The position numbers were made by a program, and so were the translations under genes. Shown here piece after piece: positions 33,760 through 44,414 of a stretch of 64,000 nt of DNA; position 1 is the stretch's first letter, and each line of letters starts with the position of its first letter. The notes below the pieces were generated by a model that saw nothing but the letters and a program-made list of their open reading frames with translations, ran no database searches and was not told where the DNA came from. The DNA is from Marthasterias glacialis (lineage: Eukaryota > Echinodermata > Asteroidea > Forcipulatida > Asteriidae): NCBI GenBank assembly GCA_911728455.2, contig OU452227.1, forward strand, positions 13,160,110 to 13,224,109, read 5' to 3'.

Positions 33760-34700
33760 AAAGTTAGATTTGAAGCTTTGCATGGTGTTGATAGTGAGAA
33801 ATAAACTAATTTACAGGAGACAACCATGTAAAAATCTCTTCTGGATACAGAATCTTCTCTTGATACATGTTAAATTGAAGAGACTGAAAAGACTGATATG
33901 CAAAGTATTTAACAAAAGTTACACAGATATTGCTTTACTGTACATCAAAATTAATAATAAAATACATATCAATTTTAAAGGAAAATAAGTACTGTATATC
34001 AGTTGTTTAAAAGTTTATAAAAAGCTGCAGGATTTAAAATGTAAGGAAAACATATACTCCTTTTTGGTTAATACATGATTGTGGGTTTAAGATCTCCACT
34101 GATACTTCTACATGATTTTATGATTGATTTCAGCCTGATTCTACATTTATACAACTGAACATTCAAAATTATACTGGGTCAATACTGAATGACCAGTGCC
34201 CAGTTTCAGAAAGCTACTCAGCAGAAACAAATCGTTCAACAAACAAATCTGCAAAAATAAGCAGGGTGCATTAAGTTACAGTCCCAAATCCTTCTATATC
34301 CAATTGCCAATTCAAAGGAATCGGGCCCTCAGGCCCAAAAAACCAGTGCTTATCACGGGATCAGGCATTCCAAGAATGTCTAAGGCTAAACAATTTGGTG
34401 AAGTGTGACATAGGGGAAGAGGATATTGGAGGAATTGGCCACACGCTTGTCAAACTGCCGAGTCTGCAAGGGTTCTAGTTTTGATAAGCAACATTTTTCT
34501 GTGACAAGCAAATTTATGTGCTTCACAGCTTGATAAAATTGGGCCAAGGAGTATCACCACTTTGTGTGTGTGATTGAAACTGGGCCCATTAAATAAGAAT
34601 TGGCAATGAATGAACTTAAATAAATGAGAACCAACGAAACCCATTTCCAAATCATATTGCTTCTTGGCATGGCTGAAAACACATTTCTTGTGCTTTGTAA
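33760..34700. other. Intergenic, no gene recognised
   Basis: AT-rich. The motifs 'gtgcccagtttcagaaagc' (34,196) and 'gattgaaactgggccca' (34,573) may be diverged inverted ends of an element of about 390 bp, but the inner match is poor. Confidence 0.35.
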
Positions 34701-34704
34701 CACC

Positions 34705-35045
34705 AGTACCATAACTAGATTAAATTTTAGGGGGGGCACAAGGGAGGGCACCATTTTTCCTAGGGGGGCACTTTTGGCCAATTGAAACTGTAGTTTCCGT
34801 TTGTATTTTTCCTAAAATAAAGAATGTCCATAGCTCTTCTGATATGTTGAGGTAAAACAAAATACATTCTGCGTGTAAATAATAAAAGAATACTTTTAAA
34901 AACATTGAAATTACTACTAAAAACTCAAAAAATTTGACATTTTGTTCTGGTAATTTTTAATCTCAAAAGTCCATATTTCAAATGGGGGGCATGGACATTA
35001 GTTGGGGGCACTTGCCCCCCCCCCCCCTTAGTTACGCCACTGTGT
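34705..35045. repeat. C/G-rich dispersed repeat family R2, copy 1
   Basis: It starts near 'ataactagatt' with G-runs, and ends with a poly-C run and 'cttagttacgccactg'. Related C-rich segments that end in 'tggctacgct(a/g)ctg' lie at 46,010-46,205 and 51,335-51,612. Confidence 0.6.
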
Positions 35046-35049
35046 AGCA

Positions 35050-36515
35050 CTATGAAATTGGTCCATGTCACATACATGTAAATTCATAAGCAGGGAAAAT
35101 ATGCCCGTACTATAGCAAACATTGTGTACTGGCCCATAGGGAGCGGTACAGCAGGTATGGCTATGGTCGTATCAATCTTGAAGAATTGTTTCTTATCCCT
35201 TCATCATATGTCCAAAGTTTCCAAAATTAAAAAGTAACAATTATATAAATTATGAGTTTAGTTTCCAGTTTACGCATCTGGCGGCAACTGCTTATCTGGT
35301 CCTATGTGGCAAACTGCTTATCTTGTCCTTTCTCTTTACTACTATCAAATGCTAATAATAAGTGCCACACAATCAACAAAAGGCGTTCCAGTAGCCGTCA
35401 GGCCTGGTAGCCATAGCCGGCCCCCAATTCGGACATGACCTCAAGCCTTCTCTCGTCCCAGACTACCTCGTTGGGTTGGGAATAGGGCCCTGGGTTGGGA
35501 ACGAGCGAGTGCAGTCACGTTTGTGAGTACTTGGGATCCGGTTTTCTGACGTTGCCCCTCGGTCAATCGGCACCATTTCATCTGGTTGGGTTGGGGGTGC
35601 GGTAGACTCTGTACACCATTTTTGTATAATTGTTTTGCTGAAAAAAACCCACTGAAATGTCCTTCTGTAAAGTGTTTTTCCAATTTATCTAGGGTATTTC
35701 TTTACATCTAGGTCATAGTAAAGGGGAGGCTTGGTTTTGTTTTCGGTTACATTTACTGTTAGGGGTATTTGATTATAATAAATCCTGTCTGGTTTTAAGA
35801 TGGGCTTGACCAATCTTCGTCATCTGGCTCGGAGAACATACTGCTCTTGTTGTCTCGTTGACGTTTGTATTTTTAGCAGATCAGTTTAATTTCAAGTTCG
35901 TGTAAGGTTGTTACCATATGATACATCCAGCATTGTTACAGTTGTTTCACCATCATTTCATTGAGTAATTCCTCTGCTGTTTACTTGGGGGCTCTGGACC
36001 CTTTACCACTAGCGAGTTCACAAATTCTGGACATGTTGCCCAAATTCCAGACACTTTTTTTCAATGACCAGTTGCATCTCTAAATTTTGCTTGAGCTCAC
36101 AAAATCCCTGAAGTAAAAAGTGAGTGAAGTGGCTTCAATTAAAAGCTTTGCCCCAAGCATCCATTTATGTCCAGTAGTAAATAGCACTCTGTGCATCAAA
36201 TTATGTCTACATATATAGCACCCCTATTATGGAGATGGAAATATGGGTACACACTTTAATAACACCAGAGCTTTAGCCTCGTGCACTAGACCACTCAGCC
36301 AACGACAATCCTATTTCTGGGCAAGTCTTTTGACATATATAAGTACAGAAATATTGGGTTTTTTATACTTTTTTTTATACAGTTTGTCAAAAAGACATCT
36401 ACATTTTACAAACAAAAACACAATCCAAGGTTCAATCGTAAATGTTTTCACCAAAACACTTTTGGATGGCATTTTTCAAGACTAAACTTTTCATTTGATG
36501 AAGGTTTGAAAGCTA
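35050..36515. other. Intergenic, no gene recognised
   Basis: A GC-richer patch at 35,400-35,600 carries an 80-codon minus-strand frame with no domain. Otherwise unremarkable. Confidence 0.4.
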
Positions 36516-36519
36516 TGTT

Positions 36520-36672
36520 AGAACAAGGCCTGACTGCTTCATTCTTGAAAGGGCAAGGGCACCAGGGCATTTTCTAATGATAAAGGGTACCTTTATGAGG
36601 AAATTGTAAATTTCTATTGATACATTCTGTGGGCACAAAGGCAATGACCTCCGTGAAGTATCAGGCCTGTAA
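36520..36672 (+). repeat. Dispersed repeat family R1, copy 2
   Basis: Blocks 'gggcaagggcaccagggcat', 'aagggtacctttatgagg' and 'gaagtatcaggcctg' are shared with the copies at 20.5, 37.4 and 37.8 kb. Confidence 0.75.
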
Positions 36673-37382
36673 AACCATTCAATTTCTGCATACATCACAT
36701 GTTTTTTGTTTTTTTTTAACCCTTTAGCACTCATACTGCCCAGGAGCACCCCACCTAGTACTCCGCAAACCGCCCGCAACCGCCCTCGAAGTTTGACAAG
36801 CTGTAACTTGAGTTTTACAATGTATTTCACATGCAATGTACACAGTGATGGCGACTGTGTTTGTTTTCACTCTAAAACTTACGGTTGTTTTTACACGGAA
36901 TACCATAATTTGGAAGTATTTTAGAGACAGTTTTAGGTAAACAAATTGTTCTGTAGATAACATAGGCATTTAATCTTACTTCCAAAGGTATGTTGTGATT
37001 ATTTTGAATCTTTTTCTTTACATTTTCTTTCTTTGAGATGACAGTACAGTTGAGCAAAATTGTGTGCACAACTTTCCACGTAACAAACGTTTACTTCGTA
37101 CACAGACAATGTTTCCTAATTTTAGTTGATGTGTCTTATGTCTTAAAGTAAACAAAACAACTGTGCAAATCATTCAAATGGTAATTTCATCCTCTACACA
37201 ATAAAATAAACTTGTAACACAAGAAAATAATCACAACGAAAGTTATCTAAGGATTTTTATGCACAGTAGGAAATCTTGTGAATTTCTGTGGAGCGTTCAA
37301 AGTGTAAATGACGCGATGTTTAAGTGCTAAAGGGTTAAAGCAACACTGTAATTGCAATGACATGATTTTTTTTTAATGTCCA

Positions 37383-37535
37383 GCCTCATACTTCTTTAGT
37401 GTATGGGCAAGGCAGTTTTTCCTTAGTAAAGGACACCGCAATGAGAGAAATGACAACATTTATTTGAACATTTCAAGGGGCACCAAGGCAAGGACCAGGG
37501 GCATTGAGGCAAATGCCTCCATGAAAAGTGACCTA
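37383..37535 (+). repeat. Dispersed repeat family R1, copy 3
   Basis: Blocks 'gggcaaggcagtttttcctt', 'aaaggacacc' and 'caaggggcaccaaggcaa' are shared with the other copies. Confidence 0.7.
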
Positions 37536-37569
37536 ACGATATGATCATTGGGGAAAGAGGTTGGCTAGC

Positions 37570-37718
37570 AAGGACAAAGACATCATTTTGGGAGGCTTTT
37601 GATGTATTGAACCAGTCATTTATACATTTTTTTCGATCTCATTTGGTGCAAGAGGGGGGCAAGAGGGGGGCAAGAGAGGGGTAAGAGAGGGGCAAGGGTT
37701 CTGCTCACACCCCTTTCC
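37570..37718 (+). repeat. Dispersed repeat family R3, copy 1
   Basis: 'caaagaca...ttttgggaggcttttg' followed by 'gggg(c/t)aag' runs and 'gggttctg' also occurs at 51,640-51,795. Confidence 0.65.
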
Positions 37719-37751
37719 GAGAGGTATCAGACTTGCATGTAACAGTCTGAT

Positions 37752-37757
37752 TTTATT
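37752..37757 (-). terminator. Candidate polyadenylation signal, death-domain gene
   Basis: AATAAA on the minus strand, about 145 nt after the stop codon at 37,901. Confidence 0.4.
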
Positions 37758-37890
37758 GGAACAGGCCTGATTGCTTTGTTCTTGATAGGGCAAGGGCACC
37801 AAGGTATTTTCTGCGTGGTAAAGGGCACCTCTATGAAGAAATTGTAAAATTCTATTGGAACAATTCAAGGGCACCAAGGCAATGACGGGG
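37755..37890 (+). repeat. Dispersed repeat family R1, copy 4
   Basis: Blocks 'gggcaagggcaccaaggtat', 'aagggcacctctatgaag' and 'caagggcaccaaggcaatga' are shared. It ends in a poly-G run (about 37,888-37,899) 10 bp from the death-domain gene's stop codon. Confidence 0.8.
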
Positions 37891-37900
37891 GGGGGGGGGT

Positions 37901-38220
37901 CTATTCCAATAGAAAGGCATACATTTGCTTATCAACAGTTTTTGTTTCACTGCATTTTTTAACAAATAATCCCACAGTAGCATTTTTATATTCCCTATTT
38001 TTCCATTTGTCTAGCATGTAGTGAACCTGAGCCCACAGGTCAGATCTATTACGCTCCTTAAATTTATAAATATCTCGTTTAGACATACCCAAATTTTGAG
38101 CTAGCTCATCCCAAGATCCAAGATTATGTGCAAGTTTATTAAGTTGATCTTTTGTCACAACGGCATCTTCATGTTGCGATGTTTGTGGCACAAGCTCAGC
38201 TGAAATGGCTGAATAAGCTC
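37901..38220 (-). CDS. Death-domain protein, last exon (second death domain)
   Basis: This is the terminal coding exon of a minus-strand gene. Acceptor 'ttttttcag|GA' (edge 38,220); stop TAG at 37,901; 106 codons plus two nucleotides. It encodes a linker ('AYSAISAELVPQTSQ') and then a death domain of about 80 residues: 'LNKLAHNLGSWDELAQNLGM', 'YKFKERN', 'WAQVHYMLDKW', 'TVGLFVKKC'. Death domains are six-helix modules that assemble adaptor complexes in apoptosis and innate signalling; the Trp and helix pattern fit. The entry phase matches the donor at 39,682 (AAT G|GA). The protein ends just after the domain. The exact family (IRAK/Pelle-like, MyD88-like or a novel adaptor) is not determined. 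Confidence 0.8.
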
Positions 38221-38224
38221 CTGA

Positions 38225-39680
38225 AAAAAAAAAAAAATTTGAAAGATTTTAGTTCTTAAGAATAGTTTCTTGTGTGACTGTGTTTTTATTTTCTGTGCAA
38301 TGTATTTGATGCAATATACAACATGCAAACCACTTAAAGAATGTCAACAAAAGCGAACACTCCAGAAAATATAATGCTGGAGATTGTTTGCAGTCAGAAA
38401 ACTCAGCCCGAGTTGCTCAGTTAGATAATATGCTGGTAAGGCGTTAGTCTGATATCCTGAGTGTAAAGCTTCTCTACAATGTGAACAAAATTATAAGAGA
38501 GGATTTTCCTAATTTCAAATGATGTTGGAAGCTGAAAGTTTGTTCATTATTAAAGGTCATTTAAACTACTCCTTGAGATCGTTTTGGGTGAACTTTATTC
38601 ATAAAATAAAATGCGAAACCAAACATGTTCCAAACATCATGTACTCTGGAGGTGGTTATTGGTAGGCACCTGCACAAAATGAGTAGAGCAACCAAGTCAT
38701 TCTTTACACACGTGCATTACAGTACGTGGTCTCGTCTACATCACCATCGTCCTCAGGTGCAGCATGTAAAAATCACTCCCCTCATTAGATGGAGCGTGGC
38801 ATGCCAGGGAAAACCTAGCACTGTGATCAGATCAAGCAGCCATGAAAATGAGGTTGAGGCTACATGCTGTATGCTTCCGTGGAATAAAACAACTGAAAAC
38901 CTTTCTGAAAGTGTCAGGACTTGACTCACTTTCCAAAAGAACGACATTTGAATCCCCTCCGATCCACTCTCTCAGATCAAATCAGATCAAATTCACTGGT
39001 TTTGCAGTTTAAAACAGGAAAAAACGAACCGCAAATTTGCATAGTGCTTCAAAACTTGAACAGAGTCATGTTAGGCCCTGCCCTCTTGTGGTGTTGCTGC
39101 ACATATTCTGAATATCTTCCAAAATACAGAGAGTAAGAAACCAAGTTTTTCAGAAAACATCCAACTTCCATTCTTCTTTTTGAAATAGTGTGTGCTCAAA
39201 ACATTTTCATGATTTCTGAACCCCAAACTAAAAGTAAAGGACGCAAGGAACACATGAAGGAAATTTCATCTAATTTCAACAATGAAAGGTAAAACAATGA
39301 AAGAATTTGATTTTAAAATTGTTCATTGTGTAGCAACCCCTAGTGTAACAGAGACTGACATCTAACCAGAACCAGCTGTCCACTAGAATATTGTGTATAC
39401 CACACTAAAAACTGATGACCACCACGATGAAATTTTTAGACATACAAAAAAAAGGTTTATTAAGGTATCATAAGCAGTACAAGTTTTGCGTGTTAGAATA
39501 TATTTTGGGAACATATGGTTCGAACAGATGTTGCCATTAATGTGTGAAGAAAATAAAATCTCTTAATTTAACGATGGAATAGGCTCGCACAGTTACAATT
39601 ACGCAAACGTCTCTGGATCATAGAACTACTTGAATTGGTGGGGAGGGGGGGTAATGCAGTTTTCATGAATCTTTAACTTA
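38225..39680 (-). other. Intron of the death-domain gene
   Basis: Donor gtaagtt at 39,681 and a poly-T plus cag acceptor at 38,221. It contains a weak tRNA-like fragment near 38,404-38,465 ('gttgctcagttagataatat') without a B box. Confidence 0.6.
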
Positions 39681-39681
39681 C

Positions 39682-39753
39682 CATTGTTTTTCTTTAAGCT
39701 CTCAATAACTTTGTATGCATCTAGCCGCTTCTCTTTGAAAACCTCCAATAGAT
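39682..39753 (-). CDS. Death-domain exon, 3' half after the SINE
   Basis: It encodes the C-terminal helices of the first death domain ('LLEVFKEKRLDAYKVIESLK') and ends with donor 'AACAATG|gtaagt'. It directly continues the reading frame interrupted at about 40,101 once the SINE is ignored. The exit phase joins the exon at 38,220 in frame. On its own it has no acceptor, which supports a single exon split by insertion. Confidence 0.75.
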
Positions 39754-40100
39754 CATTTTTTATTTTTTTATTTATGGAAGTCGCCAGACACACAAGTAGG
39801 CCACTCGAGGTGTGGGCTACAAATCAACTGTCTTTTCCAGGGGCCGTTGCCACCTACTCCTGGGGCTGAAACAGGGTAACCCCCTTTACAGTCCATAAGG
39901 ATGTAGGCTTGGGTATCATCCATCAGAAGCCTGGCTGGTAGAGCAGAAGGCTCAACCTCCCCAACTTTTACGGAGCAATTATGGTTAAGTGTCTTGCTCA
40001 AGGACAGAAGTGTCATGACCAGGACTCGAACCCACACTCCGATGACTCAGCCACCAGAGCTTGAGTCCGACGCACTAAACACTCGGCCACGACACGCCAT
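39754..40100 (-). mobile_element. tRNA-Leu-derived SINE inserted in a death-domain exon
   Basis: Minus-strand head: 'ggcgtgtcgtggccgagtgt' (A box TGGCCGAGTG), an anticodon-like 'actcaagct', a long variable arm, then B box 'gggttcgagtcc'. The class II shape and A box point to tRNA-Leu. A tRNA-unrelated body of about 250 bp follows, and the tail is 'taaataaaaaaataaaaaa'. Flanks 'cataagatc' (right) and 'caatagatc' (left), plus strand, are an imperfect target duplication of about 9 bp. The body carries stop codons in the host gene's frame. Confidence 0.88.
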
Positions 40101-40295
40101 AAGATCTCCCAGAGATTTCCCAGCCTCCTGCCACCCATGTAAGACCTCCGCAGTGGGGTCACTCATGCAGGTCACTTGGTTAACTTCACCTTGTGACTGC
40201 CCAAGCTCTCTCAGGATAAGACGCCAGTCAGCATCCACAGGGCTCGCTGGATTCAGAATTTTCCCTAACTCCCTCACAAATTTGGCAGAAATTAT
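40101..40295 (-). CDS. Death-domain exon, 5' half before the SINE
   Basis: It encodes most of the first death domain: 'FVRELGKILNPASPVDADW', 'LILRELGQSQGEVNQV', 'SDPTAEVLHGWQEAGKSLGD'. The 'DPT..(L/V)L..W' element resembles MyD88/IRAK-type death domains. The acceptor is taken as 'aactaagag|ATA' (edge 40,295), because the alternative AGs upstream bring in-frame stops; it is a weak acceptor, which lowers certainty. The phase agrees with the upstream exon's donor at 40,995. Reading on into the SINE meets a stop after about 18 foreign codons, so this allele should give a truncated protein unless the SINE is spliced out. Confidence 0.75.
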
Positions 40296-40812
40296 CTCTT
40301 AGTTGTTGGCTGTGAGAGAGACAAAAATTAAAACATTCAGTTTGACAATAACAGGAATATAAAATGCAAAGGTAAACTGGCTTCTAGCAAACTAGATTGA
40401 TGTGGCTTTTTGTTTTATTGCACCTCACTGGTTACCATAATCCTGGTGATTCAATGAATGTACTGATCATGATAAGGTACACAGGGATACAAATCCATCA
40501 TAAACCTAGACTTGATTTCAAGTCCGAGATTGCGATTATTTGTCCGTATACTCCCCGCAACATCATCTGACTAGATTGCCCGTATACTACACACATGCTA
40601 TCACCACACCTGACTCCCGAGGTTAAAATTCTTGTGCTCAGGCCACAAGAGGGCACCATTTCAGGCAACAATGATTCTGTGTCGGACATAATAGCGAACC
40701 ACGATCACAGACTTGGAACCAAGTCTATCACAAACCAGTTTCTTCCTTACTTATGTAGACACTTTTGTGTCAAAATATGTCAAACGAATCAGCCAATATT
40801 CAAGGAAAATAC

Positions 40813-40968
40813 TCCTGGGCTAGATTTCACAAAGTGTTAAGATTGATCTTAAGTACAAATCAATCGTAATTGCTGAGCAAAGTGTGATGTCACAATATAA
40901 ATCACTATGGTGATACTGACAACTCATTTTAAGATAAATCTTAGTGCTTTGTAAAATTGACCCCTGGG
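40813..40968. mobile_element. MITE with about 38-bp terminal inverted repeats
   Basis: 'cctgggctagatttcacaaa' at the left and 'ttgtaaaattgacccctgg' at the right are inverted matches with about nine mismatches over 38 bp ('ttaagattgatctta' against 'taagataaatctta'). It lies in the intron between the two exons at 40.3 and 41.0 kb. Confidence 0.7.
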
Positions 40969-40994
40969 TTAATCAGAAGAGGAAGATGACTGAC

Positions 40995-41059
40995 CTGTGA
41001 TGCAACATATCCACTTGTACTGCTTGGATTCGTTGAACTTGATGGCATGGAAAGTCGCT
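40995..41059 (-). CDS. Death-domain gene, upstream Ser-rich exon
   Basis: The exon is 65 nt with acceptor 'cttctcttgcag|AG' and donor 'TCACAG|gtcagt'. It is open in one phase and encodes 'RLSMPSSSTNPSSTSGYVAS', a Ser/Thr/Pro-rich linker. It ends in phase 0, as the next exon requires. There is no domain. Assignment to this gene rests on strand, phase and splice-site quality. Confidence 0.6.
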
Positions 41060-41064
41060 CTGCA

Positions 41065-42060
41065 AGAGAAGAAACTTTCAACATCAATAGTTTACATAAA
41101 TGATATTGTAATTATGAGCAATTCATTTGGACAGACTCATCATTGTTGTATAGTTATCAAGAACTATTTCACTCAGTGGTGGGATCAGGTGGGATTAGAA
41201 CCAGCAGCTTGATACTATCCTGGATCTCTCTTACTCTTTCTTTCTTTCAGTTTTAAAGAGCTGTTAAAACCCACATGATTGCAATCCTCTGTTTACGGAG
41301 TTGTTTAGACATAAACAACTGCTGGTGACAGCATTGTTTGACCACTCCAGCGTGAAGCACACATTTTTACACAACAAAAAGCTTCTGTTCAAGGGCAAAT
41401 TTTACCATCTCTGTTACCACCTTGAAAATATTGTTTTATAAGTAATGAAATATTTCCTTTTATCACCAATAAATGATAAACTGCCTTATACTCATTGAGC
41501 ATGTACATGCTCACAGCTTATCATCCGATGTATTGCTTTCCTTGTGTTTTGTGTACATTTACATAGCTACTGCACATGTGCACTTTGAAATAGGTTACCT
41601 GGGGACTTCGGTTTGTGGTTTTCTGGGTCACGCTGGCTGGCGCCAACACCGGGTCTGCACTGCTTACCTGGTAACCTTGATTTATTGGTTTCAAGTTCAC
41701 AGCCGAAAGCTGTGTGTGGGGATGGCTTGGTGACCATTTTCGGTATATGTGTAAATTTTCATTGGGAATGATTGGATGGTATTTATAAGTGTTACTTTCA
41801 ACCAGTCAGCTTTTACGGGTTAGCGTAGGTTGTGTGTTTTTTGCGGGAAATCTTCACTGTGTCACAGTCAAACAAAGTGTTTAGACATTCAAAGAATTTT
41901 CCTCCACCACCCCTTCATCCCACCGTTGATTTTAGGTTGTTCTGTGCTTGTAGCTCTCTCTAACTAAAGTCATGGTACATTGTCATTATGGGAAGTTTGG
42001 TCTTTCATTATTATTAATGTACATTTGTTATTTTTTGGGCGAGATGTTGAGTGTTTCATG
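41065..42060. other. No exon recognised
   Basis: It could be an intron of the death-domain gene. A GC-richer segment at 41,590-41,740 has an open plus-strand frame without a domain. 41,170-41,215 contains 'ggattagaaccagcagc', a possible reversed B box of a decayed SINE. Confidence 0.35.
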
Positions 42061-42074
42061 GCTGCACTATGGAA

Positions 42075-42205
42075 TTTTACTGGGTGGGAAGTTAAGTCTT
42101 CCATCACCAAGGGTATCTTATTGGGTGTCTTATTGGGTGGGAAGTTGTCTTCCACGGCTGCCCTTTATAATTATATTGGGCGGGAGGTCAAGTCTTCCAC
42201 TGTGT
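42075..42205. repeat. Degenerate tandem repeat around 'attgggtgggaagtt'
   Basis: 'tgggtgggaagttaagtctt', 'tgggtgggaagttgtcttcc' and 'tgggcgggaggtcaagtctt' recur within 130 bp. Confidence 0.7.
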
Positions 42206-42216
42206 GCCCCTCCTAA

Positions 42217-42488
42217 GAGGTATTAATGTTAGGCTTCTTTTGTTGGCAGGGGGTAAACTTTTGCATCATTCCTGGTGAGATCATACTTATTAATACTGAT
42301 ATATGAAGAGGTATTAATGTTAGGCTTCTTTTGTTGGCAGGGGGTAAACTTTTGCATCATTCCTGGTGAGATCATACTTATTAATACTGATATATGAAGA
42401 GGTATTAATGTTAGGCTTCTTTTGTTGGCAGGGGGTAAACTTTTGCATCATTCCTGGTGAGATCATACTTATTAATACTGATATATGT
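42217..42488. repeat. Three exact-looking 91-bp tandem copies
   Basis: Units start at 42,217, 42,308 and 42,399 with 'gaggtattaatgttaggctt' and look identical to each other, which implies a recent triplication. Confidence 0.95.
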
Positions 42489-42957
42489 GCCTCGGGGTGG
42501 GCAAGATTTTCACAGTACAGACCGCCACCACACACATTCTTTGAGCTTTTGGGTTTATTAAGCCAGTTGCTTAAAAAGTGTTCAATGTTATCCTAATTGT
42601 ATTTTGTGAGTCTAGCACTTCCTAGTTTCATGAGGCTATGATTCCGACCACAGATCACAGTGGTGGAAGCGCAACTATACTTTGATTGTGTTAAGAAGAC
42701 AATTATTTAAAACGTGCATAAAATTTTGAGCCTCTAGAGTTAGAAGAAGTTGACGATACCATTTTCAGCAACATGCCCATTAAGAGCTGAAAATGTTCCT
42801 CAAATTTACTTCTAAAATTCAGCTCATTTATACAAGCATGCACTAGTTGTAATAACCGTATTGGGATAAAAAGTATGATTTTCTTTTACCCTACACTACT
42901 GTGTGATTAACCCTGTATAATTGTTTTATTCTGTAAACAGGAAGGCATGCCATTCTT

Positions 42958-42958
42958 C

Positions 42959-43000
<42 letters not shown>

Positions 43001-43345
43001 GGGACTTGTAATGCGCACATATCCACCCTGCTGGGTGCTCAAGGCGCAGTAAAACAAACAGAAAGAAGGTGAAATAGTGGAAATAATTAATTAAAAAACT
43101 TGTGACATAAGATACGTTTTAAGCAGAGATTTAAATTTAGATAAACAGTGGCAGGATCTAAGTTTAAGTGGCAGAGAATTCCAAATACGGGGGGCCGCCA
43201 CAGAAAAAGATCTTGCACCCCAAGTTCGCTTAAAAATGGGTTCCTTCAGGAGTAACAAGTTGCTGGATTCAATGGTGTACCCATCAACGTCTGTGGCATA
43301 CAGATGCACATCGTCAGCCTGACATCTACCCATCACTAATGTGGA
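42958..43345 (-). mobile_element. 5'-truncated CR1/Rex1-like LINE, 3' end
   Basis: On the minus strand a reverse-transcriptase C-terminus is followed by a short 3' UTR ('ctgcgccttgagcacccagc') and an (ATT)n tail of about 40 bp at 42,958-43,000. That structure is typical of CR1/Rex1-like LINEs with a microsatellite 3' end. The 5' junction is near 43,345, where sequence homologous to 45.7 kb begins. Confidence 0.75.
43091..43345 (-). pseudogene. LINE reverse transcriptase C-terminal fragment
   Basis: Encodes 'WGARSFSVAAPRIWNSLPLK' and 'LSKFKSLLKTYL', the characteristic end of CR1/Rex1-type LINE polymerases (S-V-A-A-P-x-x-W-N-S-L-P). Only the last 60-80 residues are present, so it is a 5'-truncated dead copy. 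Confidence 0.8.
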
Positions 43346-43366
43346 TGTCCCAGGCAGGTATAAAAT

Positions 43367-43445
43367 GTAAGTCAATTTCCATTTGCTTTCTTTTCTCCTA
43401 TTATCTTCAGTATAGTGGGCTGTTTTTGCAGCACTATACACACTT
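43367..43445 (+). repeat. Short intron-like repeat, copy 2 (inverted to 45.7 kb)
   Basis: 'gtaagtcaatttccatttgc' through 'gggctgtttttgcag' has the form of a roughly 65-bp intron and matches minus-strand 45,700-45,770. The 3' part also matches 1185-1225. Confidence 0.6.
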
Positions 43446-43504
43446 TATATACACAAAACACATGGAAAGAAATACATTGGACAGTAAGTCATTCTATCAT
43501 TTAT

Positions 43505-43630
43505 TGATGATAAAAGGAATTAATTTACCTTTACTGGAGAGGACAGTTCCTGTACCAGGCTGATCATTATGCAGATCTCAGACATCTACTCATTGATGGG
43601 TAGATCTCTTAGGAGCTTGCAAGGCTAAAA
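43505..43630 (-). repeat. STHQ exon-like module, copy 3
   Basis: The minus strand has acceptor 'ttttttttag', core 'tctacccatcaatgagtaga' and donor 'AAAG|gtaaat'. Compared with the 45.8 kb modules it has a small deletion that breaks the frame after 'STHQ'. Probably a decayed exon. Confidence 0.45.
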
Positions 43631-44228
43631 AAAAGGCAATCTCACTTTTATAAGAATTAAGTAATGATTTGGCCATCTTATATTAGTTAAAAAAGCATAT
43701 TTATTAAAAACTTGAGAAAATTAAAAAACAAATCCTTGTGAGATTTTATACAATATATTTCAAGCAAAACTGAACTCAATTTTCAGATACAAAAAAAACA
43801 ATAAATGCAATCAGTGTGAAAGCTTGGCATTCAAAAAAATTTCTTTTGTACAGTGGTAACAATGTGACTTCAATGTTACCGGTAACTAAGGGAGCATCTC
43901 AAAAGTCGTATCGGATATGCCCACTCTGCTGTTCCACTGGGAATACTCCAGCGATCCTTAGGAATGGACGCGTATGCCGAGTGGATCGCCAGCGTGTTCC
44001 CAATGAGGAGTAAAGCATACTGAATTTCCAACAGAACGTTCCAACAGAAACATTCTCAATTAGTAATTGCAATATAGTCTATATGCTGAATGCGAACTGA
44101 TATGATGTAATCATTTATGACCTGAAGATGAATGTGTGTTTTAGTTTTCTTGCTAGTTTGTTTTATTGTTCTGCTGATCTGAATATAATGTAATAACAAG
44201 GCATTTGGTGGTATTATGTTTTTTGCAA

Positions 44229-44335
44229 GTCCAAGTCAAGTCACAAGTTACGCTAGTAGTTACAAGTCAATTTAAGTCACAAGTCAAGTCTGACTCGAGT
44301 CCAAGTCGCATGACTTGAGTCAACGACTTTGGCAG
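44229..44335. repeat. Degenerate (AAGTC)n pentamer array
   Basis: About 15 copies of 'aagtc' or 'caagt' lie in 105 bp; a smaller patch occurs near 59,850-59,875. Confidence 0.75.
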
Positions 44336-44414
44336 AGGTCATACAGTAGGCCTATAATGCTGACTTAATTGGGGTAAAATTGTAATGTTCACTTTCCCCT
44401 CAAACATGCTTCAA

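Noticed and set aside
38404-38465. A tRNA gene (A-box-like 'gttgctcagttagat')
   Set aside because: No B box and no cloverleaf; at best a decayed SINE fragment.
39768-40037. An 89-codon minus-strand frame near the death-domain exons
   Set aside because: It lies within the tRNA-derived SINE body.
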